This document shows, piece after piece, positions 45,645 to 57,096 of a DNA stretch of 64,000 nt. Each line of letters opens with the position of its first letter. The stretch's first letter is position 1. The stretch is from NCBI RefSeq assembly GCF_024494465.1, contig NZ_JAETXM010000016.1, positions 20,662 through 84,661 on the forward strand, in the 5' to 3' direction. The translations under genes and the position numbers were made by a program. The notes beneath the pieces are model-generated. The model was not told the origin of the DNA. It made no database searches and was given only the letters and a program-made list of their open reading frames with translations. This stretch comes from Bacillus sp. V3B. Its GTDB lineage: Bacteria; Bacillota; Bacilli; Bacillales; Cytobacillaceae.

Positions 45645-46178
45645 TTATAATTTTTCTATTTGTGTATATTCCAGTTCTACTGGCGTATCCCGCCCAAACA
45701 TATTGACTAGTACTTTAATTTTCGCCTTGTCTTTATCAATCTCTTCAATTGAACCTGTGAAGTCTGCAAATGGACCTTCTTTAACCTTCACTGTCTCGCC
45801 AACTTCAAAATCAATATCTATTCTTCTTTCATCTACACCCAAATGTTTTAGAATATTATTGATCTCTTCAGGTAATAATGCAGTTGGTTTTGAACCCGCC
45901 CCTGAAGAACCTACAAATCCAGTAACACCTGGTGTATTTCGAACGACGTACCAAGAGTCATCTGTCATGACAATTTCCACTAGTACATAACCTGGAAAGA
46001 CTTTTCTCTTTACCACTTTTTTCTTTCCATTTTTAATATCTGTTTCTTCTTCTTCAGGCACAATCACACGAAAGATTTTATCTTGCATTGCCATTGATTC
46101 AACACGCTTTTCCAAATTAGCTTTCACTTTATTTTCGTAGCCTGAGTACGTATGGACAACATACCAATTTTTTTCCAT
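45645..46178 (-). CDS. nusG: transcription termination/antitermination factor NusG
   Basis: This 177-residue protein binds RNA polymerase and affects pausing, folding and termination. NGN domain: NWYVVHTYSGYENKVKANLE; KOW domain: FEVGETVKVKEGPFADFTGS. The start is fixed by an in-frame stop 12 bases upstream. The nearest GGGAGGG is 21 bases away, but a GGAC/GTCC hairpin between them would shorten the effective distance. Confidence 0.97.
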   Translation of the reverse strand: MEKNWYVVHTYSGYENKVKANLEKRVESMAMQDKIFRVIVPEEEETDIKNGKKKVVKRKVFPGYVLVEIVMTDDSWYVVRNTPGVTGFVGSSGAGSKPTALLPEEINNILKHLGVDERRIDIDFEVGETVKVKEGPFADFTGSIEEIDKDKAKIKVLVNMFGRDTPVELEYTQIEKL

Positions 46179-46292
46179 TAAAGGGGACTATTTGTCCTTC
46201 CCTCCCTATATAGTTATTCAGAGCCATTCTTGTTTTAAACTAAAACAATAAATACTGTTCTACTCTCGCGAAAAAACATTTCTTTACAAACC

Positions 46293-46313
46293 AAAAAACC
46301 CGTTTCCGGGCTT
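46293..46313 (-). terminator. terminator between secE and nusG
   Basis: On the minus strand AAGCCCGGAAACGGGTTTTTT is a compact GAAA-capped CCCG/CGGG hairpin with a T-run. nusG therefore needs read-through or its own promoter in the 110 bases that follow; I could not assign hexamers with confidence. Confidence 0.8.
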
Positions 46314-46362
46314 TGTATTGTTTTCCTGTGTTATTTCCCATTATACCATTAGTTAATGGGTG

Positions 46363-46545
46363 TTATTCAAGAATTAATCGAATCAATTCAGAAATACCTA
46401 AGTCAATGACGGCGAAAAAGATCGAAAAAAATGTCACAGTGGCAAGAACAGTTAATGTATAACTTGTTAATGTCTTGCGTTTAGGCCAGCTCACCTTTCT
46501 CATTTCACGTCCAACTTCACGGAAAAAATTCACGATGCATTGCAT
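46363..46545 (-). CDS. secE: preprotein translocase subunit SecE
   Basis: This 60-residue single-span protein clamps SecY. The amphipathic VGREMRKVSWPKRKTL is followed by a membrane segment (about residues 32-54). I used the ATG at 46545 with GGAGG 7 bases upstream. Confidence 0.97.
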   Translation of the reverse strand: MQCIVNFFREVGREMRKVSWPKRKTLTSYTLTVLATVTFFSIFFAVIDLGISELIRLILE

Positions 46546-46596
46546 TTCGTAACCTCCAAACCTGAAGTGATGCATTACTTACTCTATGAAAAACAG

Positions 46597-46740
46597 CTAT
46601 TTCGTTTCGCGGTGGACTGTATGAGCCTGACATTGATCACAGTGTTTTTTCAATTCAAGACGTTCTGATTCCTTATTGCTCATTGTCGTGTAGTTCCGTG
46701 AACCGCACTTTGAACATGCAAGGATAACCTTTTTTCTCAT
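46597..46740 (-). CDS. rpmG: 50S ribosomal protein L33, zinc-binding type
   Basis: I read this 47-residue protein in the gap between sigH and secE. It starts [20 protein letters not shown] and has CSKC and CDQC pairs, so it is the zinc form. It has an AGGTG site and lies in the usual sigH-rpmG-secE-nusG order. Confidence 0.95.
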   Translation of the reverse strand: MRKKVILACSKCGSRNYTTMSNKESERLELKKHCDQCQAHTVHRETK

Positions 46741-46829
46741 TTTACGCACCTACTATAGCTTCTTTTATACCTATAAAAATGTACCATGGTCAGCATGGCA
46801 TGTCAATAAGAGGAAAAAGCGGTCTACAG

Positions 46830-47492
46830 TTATAAAGAAGTGAATTCTCGAATTTCCAAATATCTTTCCAACTTTCTTTTTACACGTTGAAGAGCATTGT
46901 CAATCGATTTAACATGTCGATTCAGTTCTTCTGATATTTCTTGATACGACTGTCCATCTAAATAAAGAGCCAGCACTTTTCGCTCAAGGTCACTAAGTAG
47001 TTCTGACATTTTGACCTCAATATGATCAAACTCTTCTTGATTGATAATCAATTCTTCAGGATCTAATACTTTTGCACCCGAAATAACATCCATTAGTGTG
47101 CGATCCGATTCCTCATCATAAATAGGTTTGTCCAAGGACACATACGAATTTAGAGGAATATGCTTTTGCCTGGTCGCTGTTTTTATCGCTGTAATAATTT
47201 GCCGTGTAATACAAAGTTCTGCAAATGCTTTAAAGGACGATAGCTTGTCCCCCCTGAAATCACGAATCGCTTTAAATAAGCCGATCATTCCTTCTTGAAC
47301 AATATCTTCCCGATCAGCACCAATCAGAAAATAAGAACGTGCCTTTGCCCGTACAAAATTCCGATATTTATGAATCAAAAAATCAAGTGCTTCACTTTCA
47401 CCACTGTGTACTAATTCTATAATTTTTTCATCCTCAAGCTGTATATAGTGAACGTTATTTTCGTTAAGCTTTGTCCCGAAGTAAGAATTCAA
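46830..47492 (-). CDS. sigH: RNA polymerase sigma-H factor
   Basis: This 220-residue sigma factor serves early sporulation and stationary phase. Region 2 is KYRNFVRAKARSYFLIGADR and EDIVQEGMIGLFKAIRDF; region 4 is LYLDGQSYQEISEELNRHVK. It starts at a TTG with a GGGGGG-containing site. Its presence indicates a Bacillus-type sporulation network, although it also exists in non-sporulating relatives. Confidence 0.96.
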   Translation of the reverse strand: MNSYFGTKLNENNVHYIQLEDEKIIELVHSGESEALDFLIHKYRNFVRAKARSYFLIGADREDIVQEGMIGLFKAIRDFRGDKLSSFKAFAELCITRQIITAIKTATRQKHIPLNSYVSLDKPIYDEESDRTLMDVISGAKVLDPEELIINQEEFDHIEVKMSELLSDLERKVLALYLDGQSYQEISEELNRHVKSIDNALQRVKRKLERYLEIREFTSL

Positions 47493-47528
47493 CGCAGATC
47501 CCCCCGACCGCTAAGCATGATTAGAAAC

Positions 47529-47558
47529 ATTATACAGCACATTTTTTTCCATCGTCAA
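47529..47558 (-). promoter_or_regulatory. sigma-A promoter of sigH
   Basis: TTGACG (47553-47558), an 18-base spacer and TATAAT (47529-47534) lie on the minus strand between rae1 and sigH. In B. subtilis the sigH promoter is repressed by AbrB. Confidence 0.78.
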
Positions 47559-47565
47559 CCAGTCA

Positions 47566-48072
47566 TTACTCCCCTCTGCGCCATTTTTCAAAAATTTCTG
47601 CTATTTCTTTGCTTAAGGGAATTTTTGACAATGGTTTATTCCCTTTAATTTTGTTTACCTTTTTTTCAATTCCCTTTTCAATTATACTCATTTCATAGAG
47701 TAACTCCCTTGCTGATTTTCGTAGCGCACCTTGTCCAAAAATGGCCCACTGCTCCGTAAAATCAGATGTCGCTACATGAATTTGTGTTTTTCGATTACTT
47801 AAGGCTATGGCTAGCTTTTCAATTCTTTCGTCAGCTGTTTCATTTTCCTTTGTGAAAATAACTTCCATTTGATAATTTTTATATTTCTTTTCTATTCCTT
47901 GTACTCCATAGGCATCAAAGATGATAATAACCTTAAATCCACTATATCCTTGATATTCAGCCATCTTTTCAACTAACTTATCTCTTGCAGCAGCTAGATC
48001 CTTATTTTTTAGTTCACGTAACTCAGGCCATGAACCAATGATGTTATAACCATCCACTAACAATATGTCCAT
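47566..48072 (-). CDS. rae1: ribosome-associated endoribonuclease Rae1 (YacP, NYN domain)
   Basis: This 168-residue NYN/PIN-like nuclease has an N-terminal DILLVDGYNIIGSWPEL holding the first acidic residue and IIIFDAYGVQG the second. B. subtilis Rae1 cleaves mRNA in the ribosomal A site. It lies 2 bases after rlmB. Confidence 0.93.
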   Translation of the reverse strand: MDILLVDGYNIIGSWPELRELKNKDLAAARDKLVEKMAEYQGYSGFKVIIIFDAYGVQGIEKKYKNYQMEVIFTKENETADERIEKLAIALSNRKTQIHVATSDFTEQWAIFGQGALRKSARELLYEMSIIEKGIEKKVNKIKGNKPLSKIPLSKEIAEIFEKWRRGE

Positions 48073-48074
48073 TG

Positions 48075-48818
48075 TTAGCCCTCAAGTGGATGACGTTTCC
48101 GATAAACCTCATACATAAGCAAAGCAGCTGCAACTGATGCATTAAGAGATGTAACATGCCCCTTCATAGGCAATTGAATGAGAAAATCACATTTCTCTCG
48201 AATAAGTCGCCCTATCCCTTTCCCTTCACTACCAATAACAAGCCCCAGTGGCATCTTACCATCAAACTGTCGATAATCTTCTTTTCCTTTTGCGTCTGTT
48301 CCCACAATCCAAACGCCTCTTTCTTTCAGTTCTTCAATCGTTCTCGCCATATTTGTTACCCGAACGACTGGAATATGTTCAATAGCACCTGTAGACGCTT
48401 TCGCAACAGTCGCTGTCAATCCGACTGCTCTACGTTTTGGAATAATAATACCATGCGCTCCTGTTGCATCAGCAGTTCTCATAATAGAACCCAGGTTATG
48501 CGGATCTTCTATTTCATCTAATAATAAAAAGAAAGGAGATTCATTTCTTTTTTCTGCACTCGCAAACAAATCATCTATCTCTGCATACTGATAAGCTGCT
48601 ACTTGTGCCAAAACACCTTGATGATTTCCCTCTACCATTCCATCAATTTTTTTCTTTGGAACAACTTGTACTAGTACATTTAATTCCTTTGCTAGATTCG
48701 TAATTTGTTGCATTTGTCCACGCTGTGAACCCTCAGCGATCCAGATCTTATTAATATCCCGCTCTGATTTTAAAGCCTCAAGTACAGGGTTTTTTCCGAT
48801 AATTAAATCATAACTCAT
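48075..48818 (-). CDS. rlmB: 23S rRNA (guanosine-2'-O)-methyltransferase RlmB / TrmH family
   Basis: This 247-residue SPOUT enzyme has an N-terminal substrate-binding domain (IIGKNPVLEALKSERDI). The C-terminal knot contains LLDEIEDPHNLGSIMRTADA, LVIGSEGKGIGRL and LNASVAAALLMYEVYRKR. It is YacO in B. subtilis. mrnC ends 1 base upstream. Confidence 0.94.
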   Translation of the reverse strand: MSYDLIIGKNPVLEALKSERDINKIWIAEGSQRGQMQQITNLAKELNVLVQVVPKKKIDGMVEGNHQGVLAQVAAYQYAEIDDLFASAEKRNESPFFLLLDEIEDPHNLGSIMRTADATGAHGIIIPKRRAVGLTATVAKASTGAIEHIPVVRVTNMARTIEELKERGVWIVGTDAKGKEDYRQFDGKMPLGLVIGSEGKGIGRLIREKCDFLIQLPMKGHVTSLNASVAAALLMYEVYRKRHPLEG

Positions 48819-48819
48819 A

Positions 48820-49239
48820 CTATTTTCCTCCCTTCACTTCTTCAACCTGTTGAAAAACGTTTGTAATGATATCCTCTAATCGTTCTCTGTTTCCAGATAA
48901 GTATAGAGAACCAATTAATGCTTCAAATGCTGTACTGTAGCGATAGGTTTGCACGTCCGTATTTTTTGGAACACTACCAGACTTTGCATTTCTCCCCCTT
49001 TTTATAATAGCTATTTCTTCATCAGTAAAATAACCTTCTTCCATCAGTCGGTGAAGTACTTCAGATTGGGACTTTGCTGATACATACTTTGTTGCTTCTC
49101 TATGGAGCAAATTAGGTCTGACTTGACCATTTTGCAACAAGTGAAATCTTACATATGTTTCAAAAACAGCATCGCCCATATATGCTAGGGCGAGACTGTT
49201 TAGAAGTTTTTCATTTATATTTTGATCATCGTGAAGCAT
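48820..49239 (-). CDS. mrnC: mini-ribonuclease III
   Basis: This 139-residue RNase III catalytic domain lacks an RNA-binding domain. [15 protein letters not shown] and [20 protein letters not shown] give the acidic metal-binding residues. The known substrate is the 3' and 5' ends of pre-23S rRNA. It lies 4 bases after cysS. Confidence 0.96.
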   Translation of the reverse strand: MLHDDQNINEKLLNSLALAYMGDAVFETYVRFHLLQNGQVRPNLLHREATKYVSAKSQSEVLHRLMEEGYFTDEEIAIIKRGRNAKSGSVPKNTDVQTYRYSTAFEALIGSLYLSGNRERLEDIITNVFQQVEEVKGGK

Positions 49240-49243
49240 CTCT

Positions 49244-50641
49244 TTAACCTCTTTTCCAACGTGTTCCTTGAGGTGTATCTTCCAAAATAATATTCAAGTC
49301 TTTTAACTGATCCCGAATTTGATCCGCTAACTGGAAGTTCCGATCTTTTCGCGCTTGAATTCTATTTTCAATTAATGCCTCAATTTCTTCATCGAGAAGT
49401 TCATCTTTTTCTAATTGAAGGCCTAATATGTGAAATAGTTCTTCAAATTGTTTTATAAAGCTCTCGATTACTTTTGAATCTGTATTATTTTCTAATAAAT
49501 AGCGGTTGGCGAGAGTTGATAGTTCAAAAAGAACAGAAATTCCATTTGCTGTATTAAAATCATCATCCATTACTTCGATAAAGTTTCTTCGTATATCGTC
49601 CATTTGCTCCAACCATTTATTACTTGTATCCGTTAAGTTTGCACTCGACTCCTTACGGTGTTTTAAATTTTGGTAAGATGTTGTTATACGTTCCAAGCCA
49701 GCACGAGTATTTTCTAACAACTCATCATTGTAATTAATTGGATGGCGGTAATGAACAGAGAGCATAAAGAACCTTATAACTTGTGGATCATGTTTCTTCA
49801 AAATATCATGAACAAGGACAAAGTTACCAAGAGACTTTGACATTTTTTCATTATCAATATTGATATAACCATTGTGCATCCAATAGCGAGCAAATGATTT
49901 TCCTGTTAAAGCCTCAGATTGAGCAATTTCATTTTCATGATGAGGAAAAGCTAAATCCTGACCACCTGCATGAATATCAATGGTATCGCCTAAATATTCT
50001 TTTGCCATCGCTGAACATTCAATATGCCAACCTGGTCTTCCTTTTCCCCATGGGCTTTCCCAATAAATCTCTCCCTCTTTTGCTGCTTTCCATAGAACAA
50101 AATCAAGAGAATCCTGTTTTTTCTCCCCTACCGCAATACGAGCACCCACGCGAAGTTCATCAATCGATTGATGAGAAAGTTTCCCGTACCCTTCAAAATG
50201 TCGTGTATGGAAATACACATCACCTTCTGATTCATAGGCATAACCCTTTTCAATCAACGTATGAATAAAATCAATAATAATATTCATATTCTCTGTTACA
50301 CGAGGGTGAACATGTGCTCTCTGACAACCTAATGCGGAAACATCCTCGAAATAGGCTTCTATAAATCGGTTAGCAATGGTCGGCACATCTTCATCAACTT
50401 CATTCGCTACTCTTATTAATTTATCATCTACATCAGTAAAATTAGAGACATAACGAACATCATAGCCGCGAAACTCCAAATATCTTCTAACTGTATCAAA
50501 AACAATTGCTGGACGTGCGTTTCCAATATGAATGTAATTATATACTGTCGGCCCACACACATACATTTTTATCTTTCCTTCTTCGAGAGGGATAAAATCC
50601 TCTTTTTGTCTTGTAAGTGTATTATAAATTTGAATAGTCAC
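49244..50641 (-). CDS. cysS: cysteinyl-tRNA synthetase
   Basis: This 465-residue class I synthetase has HIGN (38-41) and [10 protein letters not shown], zinc-binding [22 protein letters not shown] and HHENE. It starts at GTG (50641) with AAAGGAG upstream and overlaps the end of cysE by 20 bases. It is under the cysE T-box, so both respond to uncharged tRNA-Cys. Confidence 0.97.
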   Translation of the reverse strand: MTIQIYNTLTRQKEDFIPLEEGKIKMYVCGPTVYNYIHIGNARPAIVFDTVRRYLEFRGYDVRYVSNFTDVDDKLIRVANEVDEDVPTIANRFIEAYFEDVSALGCQRAHVHPRVTENMNIIIDFIHTLIEKGYAYESEGDVYFHTRHFEGYGKLSHQSIDELRVGARIAVGEKKQDSLDFVLWKAAKEGEIYWESPWGKGRPGWHIECSAMAKEYLGDTIDIHAGGQDLAFPHHENEIAQSEALTGKSFARYWMHNGYINIDNEKMSKSLGNFVLVHDILKKHDPQVIRFFMLSVHYRHPINYNDELLENTRAGLERITTSYQNLKHRKESSANLTDTSNKWLEQMDDIRRNFIEVMDDDFNTANGISVLFELSTLANRYLLENNTDSKVIESFIKQFEELFHILGLQLEKDELLDEEIEALIENRIQARKDRNFQLADQIRDQLKDLNIILEDTPQGTRWKRG

Positions 50642-51293
50642 GTTGTTTTGAACTCCTTTCTTGCTTAAGCTCATCTAATTCTACTTTCAATCTCGTTAGT
50701 TCTTCTTGCATTTCTTTGAGTCGATCTGTTAATGGATCAGGTAAATTGGCATGATTAAAATCTTTACTCACTTTAATACCATCCTGCACCTTTATACGTC
50801 CTGGAATACCTACAACCGTTGAATTTGGTGGCACATCTTGAAGAACGACAGATCCCGCACCTACTTTTGCATTTTCTCCGATTGTAATAGACCCGATTAC
50901 TTTTGCGCCGCTTGAAATCAAAGCATTGTCTTTGACTGTCGGATGGCGCTTTCCTTTTTCTTTTCCCGTACCACCTAGTGTAACACCTTGATAGATCGTC
51001 ACGTTGTCTCCAATTTCACAAGTTTCACCAATCACAATTCCCATGCCATGATCAATAAAAAGCCGACTTCCAATTTTTGCACCTGGATGGATTTCAATTC
51101 CGGTAAAGAAACGACTTATTTGCGATATAATTCGTGCAAGAAAATAAAATTTCCCCTTATACAAAGCATGTGCAATTCGATGTGACCAAATAGCATGCAG
51201 ACCTGAATAGGTCAAAATGACTTCAATATAGCTCCTAGCCGCCGGATCTTGCTCAAAAATCACTGCGATGTCCTGCTTAAGATTTCTAAACAC
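50622..51293 (-). CDS. cysE: serine O-acetyltransferase
   Basis: This 223-residue enzyme makes O-acetylserine for cysteine synthesis. The left-handed beta-helix hexapeptides run through [20 protein letters not shown] and [20 protein letters not shown], with catalytic histidine in DHGMG. It starts at GTG (51293) with GGGAGGT upstream; the much longer open frame is the T-box RNA read as protein. The C-terminal tail is a helical coil. Confidence 0.96.
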   Translation of the reverse strand: MFRNLKQDIAVIFEQDPAARSYIEVILTYSGLHAIWSHRIAHALYKGKFYFLARIISQISRFFTGIEIHPGAKIGSRLFIDHGMGIVIGETCEIGDNVTIYQGVTLGGTGKEKGKRHPTVKDNALISSGAKVIGSITIGENAKVGAGSVVLQDVPPNSTVVGIPGRIKVQDGIKVSKDFNHANLPDPLTDRLKEMQEELTRLKVELDELKQERSSKQRDYSNL

Positions 51294-51310
51294 TGCGCTT
51301 ACCTCCCATC

Positions 51311-51690
51311 CTAAAAAATAAAAAACGTCCCTGTCACATTGACAGAGACGCAGATGTTGCGCGGTTCCACTCTGTTTAAGCCTCAAAGAAGGCCTCCACT
51401 CTACCCCTATTAACGGAGGGAACCCGCCCATGCCTACTAAGATTTCGACACAGGGCTCTGAGGCGCATTCAAAAAATGAGAGGCTTAAACCATTTCCAGC
51501 CACTGATGGTTCTCTCTAATCAAAGGCATTAGATGGAGAAAATAACTAGAAAAATGAGTTCCTTCTATTCGTTTACCCTATCGGCTTTCGAACTGAACTC
51601 ATAAGAAAAACATTTCCCGATACTTCCTACTTTCATCCCAACACCTTCAAAGCATCATTTTTTTACTCTTTCTCATCAACACTTTTAGCA
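51311..51690 (-). promoter_or_regulatory. T-box leader, cysteine-responsive, before cysE-cysS
   Basis: The minus strand contains the antiterminator core AGAGTGGAACCGCGC (51359-51373), then a terminator stem GCGTCTCTGTC / GACAGGGACG (51326-51350) followed by TTTTTTATTTTTT. An upstream GAATGCGCC places TGC, a cysteine codon, where the specifier loop should be (near 51463-51472). This fits the gltX-cysE-cysS order. T-boxes prevent termination when uncharged tRNA binds. Confidence 0.92.
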
Positions 51691-51734
51691 TTTTTAGTTA
51701 CTTTTACTATATTACATTTCTATCAATATGTTAA

Positions 51735-53189
51735 TCAAATTATGTGTAATAATCGTGTTTTAACTTTATCTTTTCCTAAAAGCTCGATAGCTTTCATCAA
51801 GTCAGGACCGTGCATTTGTCCTGTTGTCGCGACTCGAATCGGCATAAATAGCTTTTTCCCCTTGTGTCCAGTTGACTTTTGGACAGCTTTAACTGCTTTC
51901 TTAATTTCATCCGCTGTAAAAGACTCCAAGTTCTCTATTTCGGTTAGAAAGGCAGAAAGTACTTCTGGAACTTGTTCTTCCGAAATGATTTCTTTCGCTT
52001 CTTCATCCATGCTAACTTTTTCACTAAAGAATAGTTCGGAAAACTCCACAATTTCTGCTCCAAAGCTCATTTTTTCCTGATTCAGAGCAATCAACTCACG
52101 GACCCATGCATTTTCCTCGTCTGTTCTTGTCTCCTTTACACAACCTGATTTAATCAAGTGTGGCAAAGCAAGTTTTACGACTCGGTCAAGTTCAATTTGT
52201 TTCATATATTGGTTGTTCATCCAAGTCAATTTTTGTTTATCAAATAAGGCAGGTGATTTTGACAATCGATTGCTATCAAACGTATTAATAAACTCTTCTT
52301 TTGAAAAGATTTCTTCCTCACCTGCTGGAGACCAACCTAGCAAAGTGATAAAATTGAACAATGCCTCTGGAATATAGCCCAACTCTTCATACTGCTCAAT
52401 AAATTGAATAATCGATTCATCGCGTTTACTTAACTTTTTACGACTTTCATTGACGATTAATGTCATATGGCCAAAAATAGGCGGTGTCCAACCTAGCGCT
52501 TCATAGATCATTAATTGTTTAGGCGTATTGGAAATATGATCATCACCACGTAAAACATGGGATATTTCCATTAAATGATCATCAACCGTAACAGCAAAAT
52601 TATATGTTGGAATTCCATCTTTTTTGACGATTACATGATCACCAATTCCATCGCCTTCAAATGAAACTTGTCCTTTTACCATATCATCAAACGAATACAT
52701 TTGACCTTTTGGTACTTTAAAACGAATACTTGGCTTTCTGCCTTCCTCTTCTAATTGTTGCTGTTGTTCAGCTGTTAAATGGCGGCACTTACCCGAGTAT
52801 TGTGGTGTTTCATTTCTCTCCATCTGCTCTTCACGTTCTGTTGCCAATTCTTCTTCTGTACAATAACATTTATAGGCAAGTCCTTTTTCAAGAAGCTCAC
52901 TGTAGTAGGTTTGATAAATAGCATTTCGTTCTGATTGACGGTAAGGACCATAATCGCCGCCGACATCGACACCTTCGTCCCAATCCATTCCAAGCCATTT
53001 TAAATATTTTAATTGGCTTTCTTCTCCACCTTCAATATTACGTTTCTGATCTGTATCTTCTATTCGAATAATAAATTTTCCATTTTGACTTCTCGCGAAT
53101 AGGTAGTTAAATAAAGCTGTACGGGCGTTTCCTATATGTAAATGTCCAGTTGGACTTGGTGCATATCTTACACGAATTTCATTTGTCAT
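51735..53189 (-). CDS. gltX: glutamyl-tRNA synthetase
   Basis: This 484-residue class I synthetase has HLHIG (16-20), KLSKR (252-256) and a zinc-like region CYCTEEE. Bacillus GltX is non-discriminating and also charges tRNA-Gln, with later amidation. GGAGG precedes the ATG. It lies 202 bases after ispF. Confidence 0.97.
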   Translation of the reverse strand: MTNEIRVRYAPSPTGHLHIGNARTALFNYLFARSQNGKFIIRIEDTDQKRNIEGGEESQLKYLKWLGMDWDEGVDVGGDYGPYRQSERNAIYQTYYSELLEKGLAYKCYCTEEELATEREEQMERNETPQYSGKCRHLTAEQQQQLEEEGRKPSIRFKVPKGQMYSFDDMVKGQVSFEGDGIGDHVIVKKDGIPTYNFAVTVDDHLMEISHVLRGDDHISNTPKQLMIYEALGWTPPIFGHMTLIVNESRKKLSKRDESIIQFIEQYEELGYIPEALFNFITLLGWSPAGEEEIFSKEEFINTFDSNRLSKSPALFDKQKLTWMNNQYMKQIELDRVVKLALPHLIKSGCVKETRTDEENAWVRELIALNQEKMSFGAEIVEFSELFFSEKVSMDEEAKEIISEEQVPEVLSAFLTEIENLESFTADEIKKAVKAVQKSTGHKGKKLFMPIRVATTGQMHGPDLMKAIELLGKDKVKTRLLHII

Positions 53190-53378
53190 CTTTCCAAAAT
53201 CCTCCAGTTATATAAGGTTTTCATTTATCAATATCCATCTGTTCTTTTGAAACTAGAACAACTTTGTTAACGGTATTGTTAAACAATAGTGTTGATCCTT
53301 TACAAGCCTTTCGTGTACGCGAGCACTAAGTTATTCAAGGGAATAGAACACATGCCCGTATACACCAAAGGCAATTTT

Positions 53379-53401
53379 GCAACATTAATCATTAATGTTG
53401 C
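53379..53401. repeat. palindrome overlapping the end of ispF
   Basis: GCAACATTAA and TTAATGTTGC form a 10-bp perfect stem with a 3-base loop that includes the ispF stop codon. There is no T-run on the minus strand. It may stabilise the 3' end of the ispDF message. The rest of the 202-base ispF-gltX gap holds short AT-rich repeats (TTGTTAAC, TTGTTAAA) and no gene. Confidence 0.5.
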
Positions 53402-53871
53402 TTCTTTAATAAGACAACCGCTTGAGCAGCAATTCCTTCTTCACGTCCAGTAAAACCGAGTCTTTCTGTTGTTGTTGCCTTTACATTAATATTTTCTGGA
53501 CTCGTTTCTAATAGAGAAGCGATTTTCTCTTTTATAGGTGTAATATACGGTGCCATTTTTGGTTTTTGAGCGATAATCGTACAATCTGCATTCACTAACT
53601 CATAACCTCGATCCTTAACAAGGCGCCATACATGTTGAAGCAGTTTACTTGAATCTGCATCCTTAAATGCAGCATCCGTATCTGGGAAATGTCTTCCTAT
53701 GTCGCCTTCTCCAATCGCCCCTAAACAAGCATCTGTAACTGTATGTAATAATACATCTGCATCAGAATGGCCTAACAGCCCCTTTTCAAAAGGGATCTTA
53801 ATTCCACCAATAATAAGCGGTCTATTCTCTGATAGTTGGTGCACATCAAACCCTTGTCCGATACGAAACAT
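53392..53871 (-). CDS. ispF: 2-C-methyl-D-erythritol 2,4-cyclodiphosphate synthase
   Basis: This 159-residue enzyme forms the cyclic intermediate of the non-mevalonate isoprenoid pathway. GQGFDVHQL (Asp9, His11) and [20 protein letters not shown] are the metal site. It lies 5 bases after ispD. Confidence 0.97.
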   Translation of the reverse strand: MFRIGQGFDVHQLSENRPLIIGGIKIPFEKGLLGHSDADVLLHTVTDACLGAIGEGDIGRHFPDTDAAFKDADSSKLLQHVWRLVKDRGYELVNADCTIIAQKPKMAPYITPIKEKIASLLETSPENINVKATTTERLGFTGREEGIAAQAVVLLKKQH

Positions 53872-53876
53872 TCATT

Positions 53877-54655
<779 letters not shown>

Positions 54656-54665
54656 AAATACAGCT

Positions 54666-55745
54666 TTACAGTGCTTTTTCAAGTAATTTAGGTTTAGCAA
54701 AAATCATTCTCCCTGCTGATGTTTGTAGAACACTGGTCACAAGGACATCTAAATGTTTCCCAATGTAATTACGACCTTCCTCTACAACAATCATTGTACC
54801 ATCGTCTAAATAAGCAATTCCTTGATTATGCTCTTTGCCATCTTTAATTACTTGTACATTCATTTCTTCTCCTGGTAAAACAACCGGCTTTACCGCATTC
54901 GCTAAATCATTAATATTTAAGACAGATACTTTCTGTAATTCACAAACTTTATTTAGATTAAAGTCATTTGTTACAACAACCCCGTTTGTCACTTTTGCTA
55001 ATTTAACAAGTTTACTATCAACTTCCTGAATTTCTTCAAAATCACCTTCATAAATCTCAACTTTAATGGCAAGTTCCTTTTGAATACGATTTAAAATATC
55101 AAGACCTCGTCGACCTCTATTTCGTTTTAAAACATCTGAGGAGTCAGCAATATGTTGTAATTCAGCAAGGACAAACTGAGGGATCACAATCGTCCCTTCT
55201 AAAAATCCTGTTTGACATATATCTGCAATTCTACCATCGATAATAACACTCGTATCAAGAATCTTCAAAGCATTTTTATCCATTTTTTCTGTTTCTTCTT
55301 CTACTGATTTCTTCTTCTTATTTGCAAATAATCCAAGTAGTTCATCCCGCTTTTTAAAACCCACTTGAAAACCTAAATAACCAAATAATAAAGTCAGCAA
55401 AATTGGAGCTACAGTATTTAAAATGGGTACTTCAATAGCATTAAGAGCATCACCAATTAAAAAGGCAACAATAAGTCCAAAAGCAAGCCCTACACTACCA
55501 AAAATAATATCTGTAATCGGCGCTCTTACTAAGGATTCCTCAATCCATTTTACAAAATTAACAACATGATCAATCGCCCAAAAAGTAATGAAATAAAAAA
55601 TAACAGCTCCTAAAATGACCGATACATATGGATTATTTATTAATGGAATGTCTATATTAGCTAAAGTGAATAAGTCTGGGATTAAAAAGAGTCCCAATGT
55701 TCCTCCTGTTATGAGGAAACAAGCTTGAATAATACGTTTTAACAT
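54666..55745 (-). CDS. yacL: membrane PIN/TRAM-domain protein (YacL)
   Basis: This 359-residue protein has four N-terminal membrane segments (about residues 5-26, 36-60, 82-105, 113-130). A PIN nuclease-like domain begins at [15 protein letters not shown] with [11 protein letters not shown], and a C-terminal TRAM domain ([20 protein letters not shown]) follows. The family is widespread in Firmicutes; the substrate is unknown to me. It lies upstream of ispD, as in B. subtilis. Confidence 0.92.
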   Translation of the reverse strand: MLKRIIQACFLITGGTLGLFLIPDLFTLANIDIPLINNPYVSVILGAVIFYFITFWAIDHVVNFVKWIEESLVRAPITDIIFGSVGLAFGLIVAFLIGDALNAIEVPILNTVAPILLTLLFGYLGFQVGFKKRDELLGLFANKKKKSVEEETEKMDKNALKILDTSVIIDGRIADICQTGFLEGTIVIPQFVLAELQHIADSSDVLKRNRGRRGLDILNRIQKELAIKVEIYEGDFEEIQEVDSKLVKLAKVTNGVVVTNDFNLNKVCELQKVSVLNINDLANAVKPVVLPGEEMNVQVIKDGKEHNQGIAYLDDGTMIVVEEGRNYIGKHLDVLVTSVLQTSAGRMIFAKPKLLEKAL

Positions 55746-55906
55746 TCCTTCACCTCCCTGTTAATCATTATAAACATTTTACAAAAAACGAAACCTAATT
55801 TAGGATATTTTTTACTTTTATTAGTAAAAAGAATCGTAAACAGTGATTGAATATCTATTAGCTATTTTGTGCAATTCTCATCTAATTAATAAGTATCTTT
55901 CATTTT

Positions 55907-55936
55907 AGATTAGCACCTAAATAAACCATATGTCAA
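55907..55936 (-). promoter_or_regulatory. sigma-A promoter candidate of yacL-ispD-ispF
   Basis: TTGACA (55931-55936), an 18-base spacer and TAATCT (55907-55912) lie on the minus strand, 160 bases before yacL. The leader holds a TTTTTAC/GTAAAAA stem near 55810-55832. The remaining disA-yacL gap shows no gene. Confidence 0.6.
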
Positions 55937-56019
55937 ATAATTAAATTTATAGTTTAACATATTAATCCGTCTAGTTCAATCGTCTTTTTATTGAATATAT
56001 ATCAATATACCTATTTCAT

Positions 56020-57093
56020 CTAAAGTTGTCGATCCGCAAATAATTGTTCTTTTAGAAATTTTAGACCATCCTTTATTTTCCTTGCCCTCACTTCACCAAT
56101 TCCTTCAACATCATCTAAATCCTCAACAGTGGCCCTTACAATCATTGGAAGTTCGTGAAATCGACCAATTAAATTTTCAATAATCACAAGAGGAAGCCGA
56201 GGAATTTTGCTCAACATTCGATATCCACGTGGACATTTCCCCTCATCAATGTGTACATAGCCTTGATAACCAAACTGTTTTAGTACAAGATTATCTTCTA
56301 TTACTTCCGAATGAGAAAGCTCACTCAGCTTCTGCAAAACTTCATCTACGTTTACAGCTCTTGAATAAGCATAATCTTTAATGATTAACTTTACTTCTTT
56401 TTCCATGTCTGTAAGAAGTTCATTCATTTGTAATAGAATTAACCTTCCTTCGGTTCCTAATTCATTTAAATAAGTTAGTAACTCATTTTTAATTCTTAAA
56501 ACCATGCTAAAACGATGCAATACTTGTAAGATGTCTCTATAGGTAACAAGCTCCTCAAATTCTAATATGCTTAGATTTGCGACGCTTTGCTCTAATACAA
56601 CATTATACTTCTCCAATGTTTGTACAGCTTGGTTTGCCTTTGTTAAAATAACGCCAATATCTCGAAGTGCATATCGAAACTGACCTTGATAAAGAGTTAT
56701 CACATTTCTTCTTTGTGAAATAGCAATAACAAGCTCTCCAGTCTGCTTTGCAACACGCTCTGCAGTACGGTGACGCATCCCGGTTTCTGAAGAAGGAATA
56801 CTTGGATCTGGGACCAATTGGGCATTGGCAATTAATATTTTACTGCCGGCATCATTTAGAATGATCGCTCCATCCATCTTTGCAAGTTCATACAAATAAC
56901 TGGGCGTAAAGGTACATTGAATTTGAAATCCACCATCAATGATTGCTCTTACCTTATCATTACAACCTAAAACAATTAATCCCCCTGTTTTTGCTCGAAG
57001 GACGTTTTCGATCCCAGCACGAATAGGTGTTCCAGGAGCTATAAACTTCAGTATTCTACTCATTGCTTTATTACCCAGTTGTTTATTTTCCAC
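56020..57093 (-). CDS. disA: diadenylate cyclase DisA, DNA integrity scanning protein
   Basis: This 357-residue enzyme makes cyclic di-AMP from ATP and scans for branched DNA. The DAC domain has [11 protein letters not shown] and [16 protein letters not shown] helical linker and a C-terminal helix-hairpin-helix ([20 protein letters not shown]) bind DNA. It lies 3 bases after radA, which is its known functional partner. Confidence 0.97.
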   Translation of the reverse strand: MENKQLGNKAMSRILKFIAPGTPIRAGIENVLRAKTGGLIVLGCNDKVRAIIDGGFQIQCTFTPSYLYELAKMDGAIILNDAGSKILIANAQLVPDPSIPSSETGMRHRTAERVAKQTGELVIAISQRRNVITLYQGQFRYALRDIGVILTKANQAVQTLEKYNVVLEQSVANLSILEFEELVTYRDILQVLHRFSMVLRIKNELLTYLNELGTEGRLILLQMNELLTDMEKEVKLIIKDYAYSRAVNVDEVLQKLSELSHSEVIEDNLVLKQFGYQGYVHIDEGKCPRGYRMLSKIPRLPLVIIENLIGRFHELPMIVRATVEDLDDVEGIGEVRARKIKDGLKFLKEQLFADRQL

Positions 57094-57096
57094 TTT

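Noticed and set aside
50622..51503. A 293-residue form of CysE with a long N-terminal extension
   Set aside because: The extra 70 residues are the translated T-box leader; the GTG with a strong site at 51293 matches family length.
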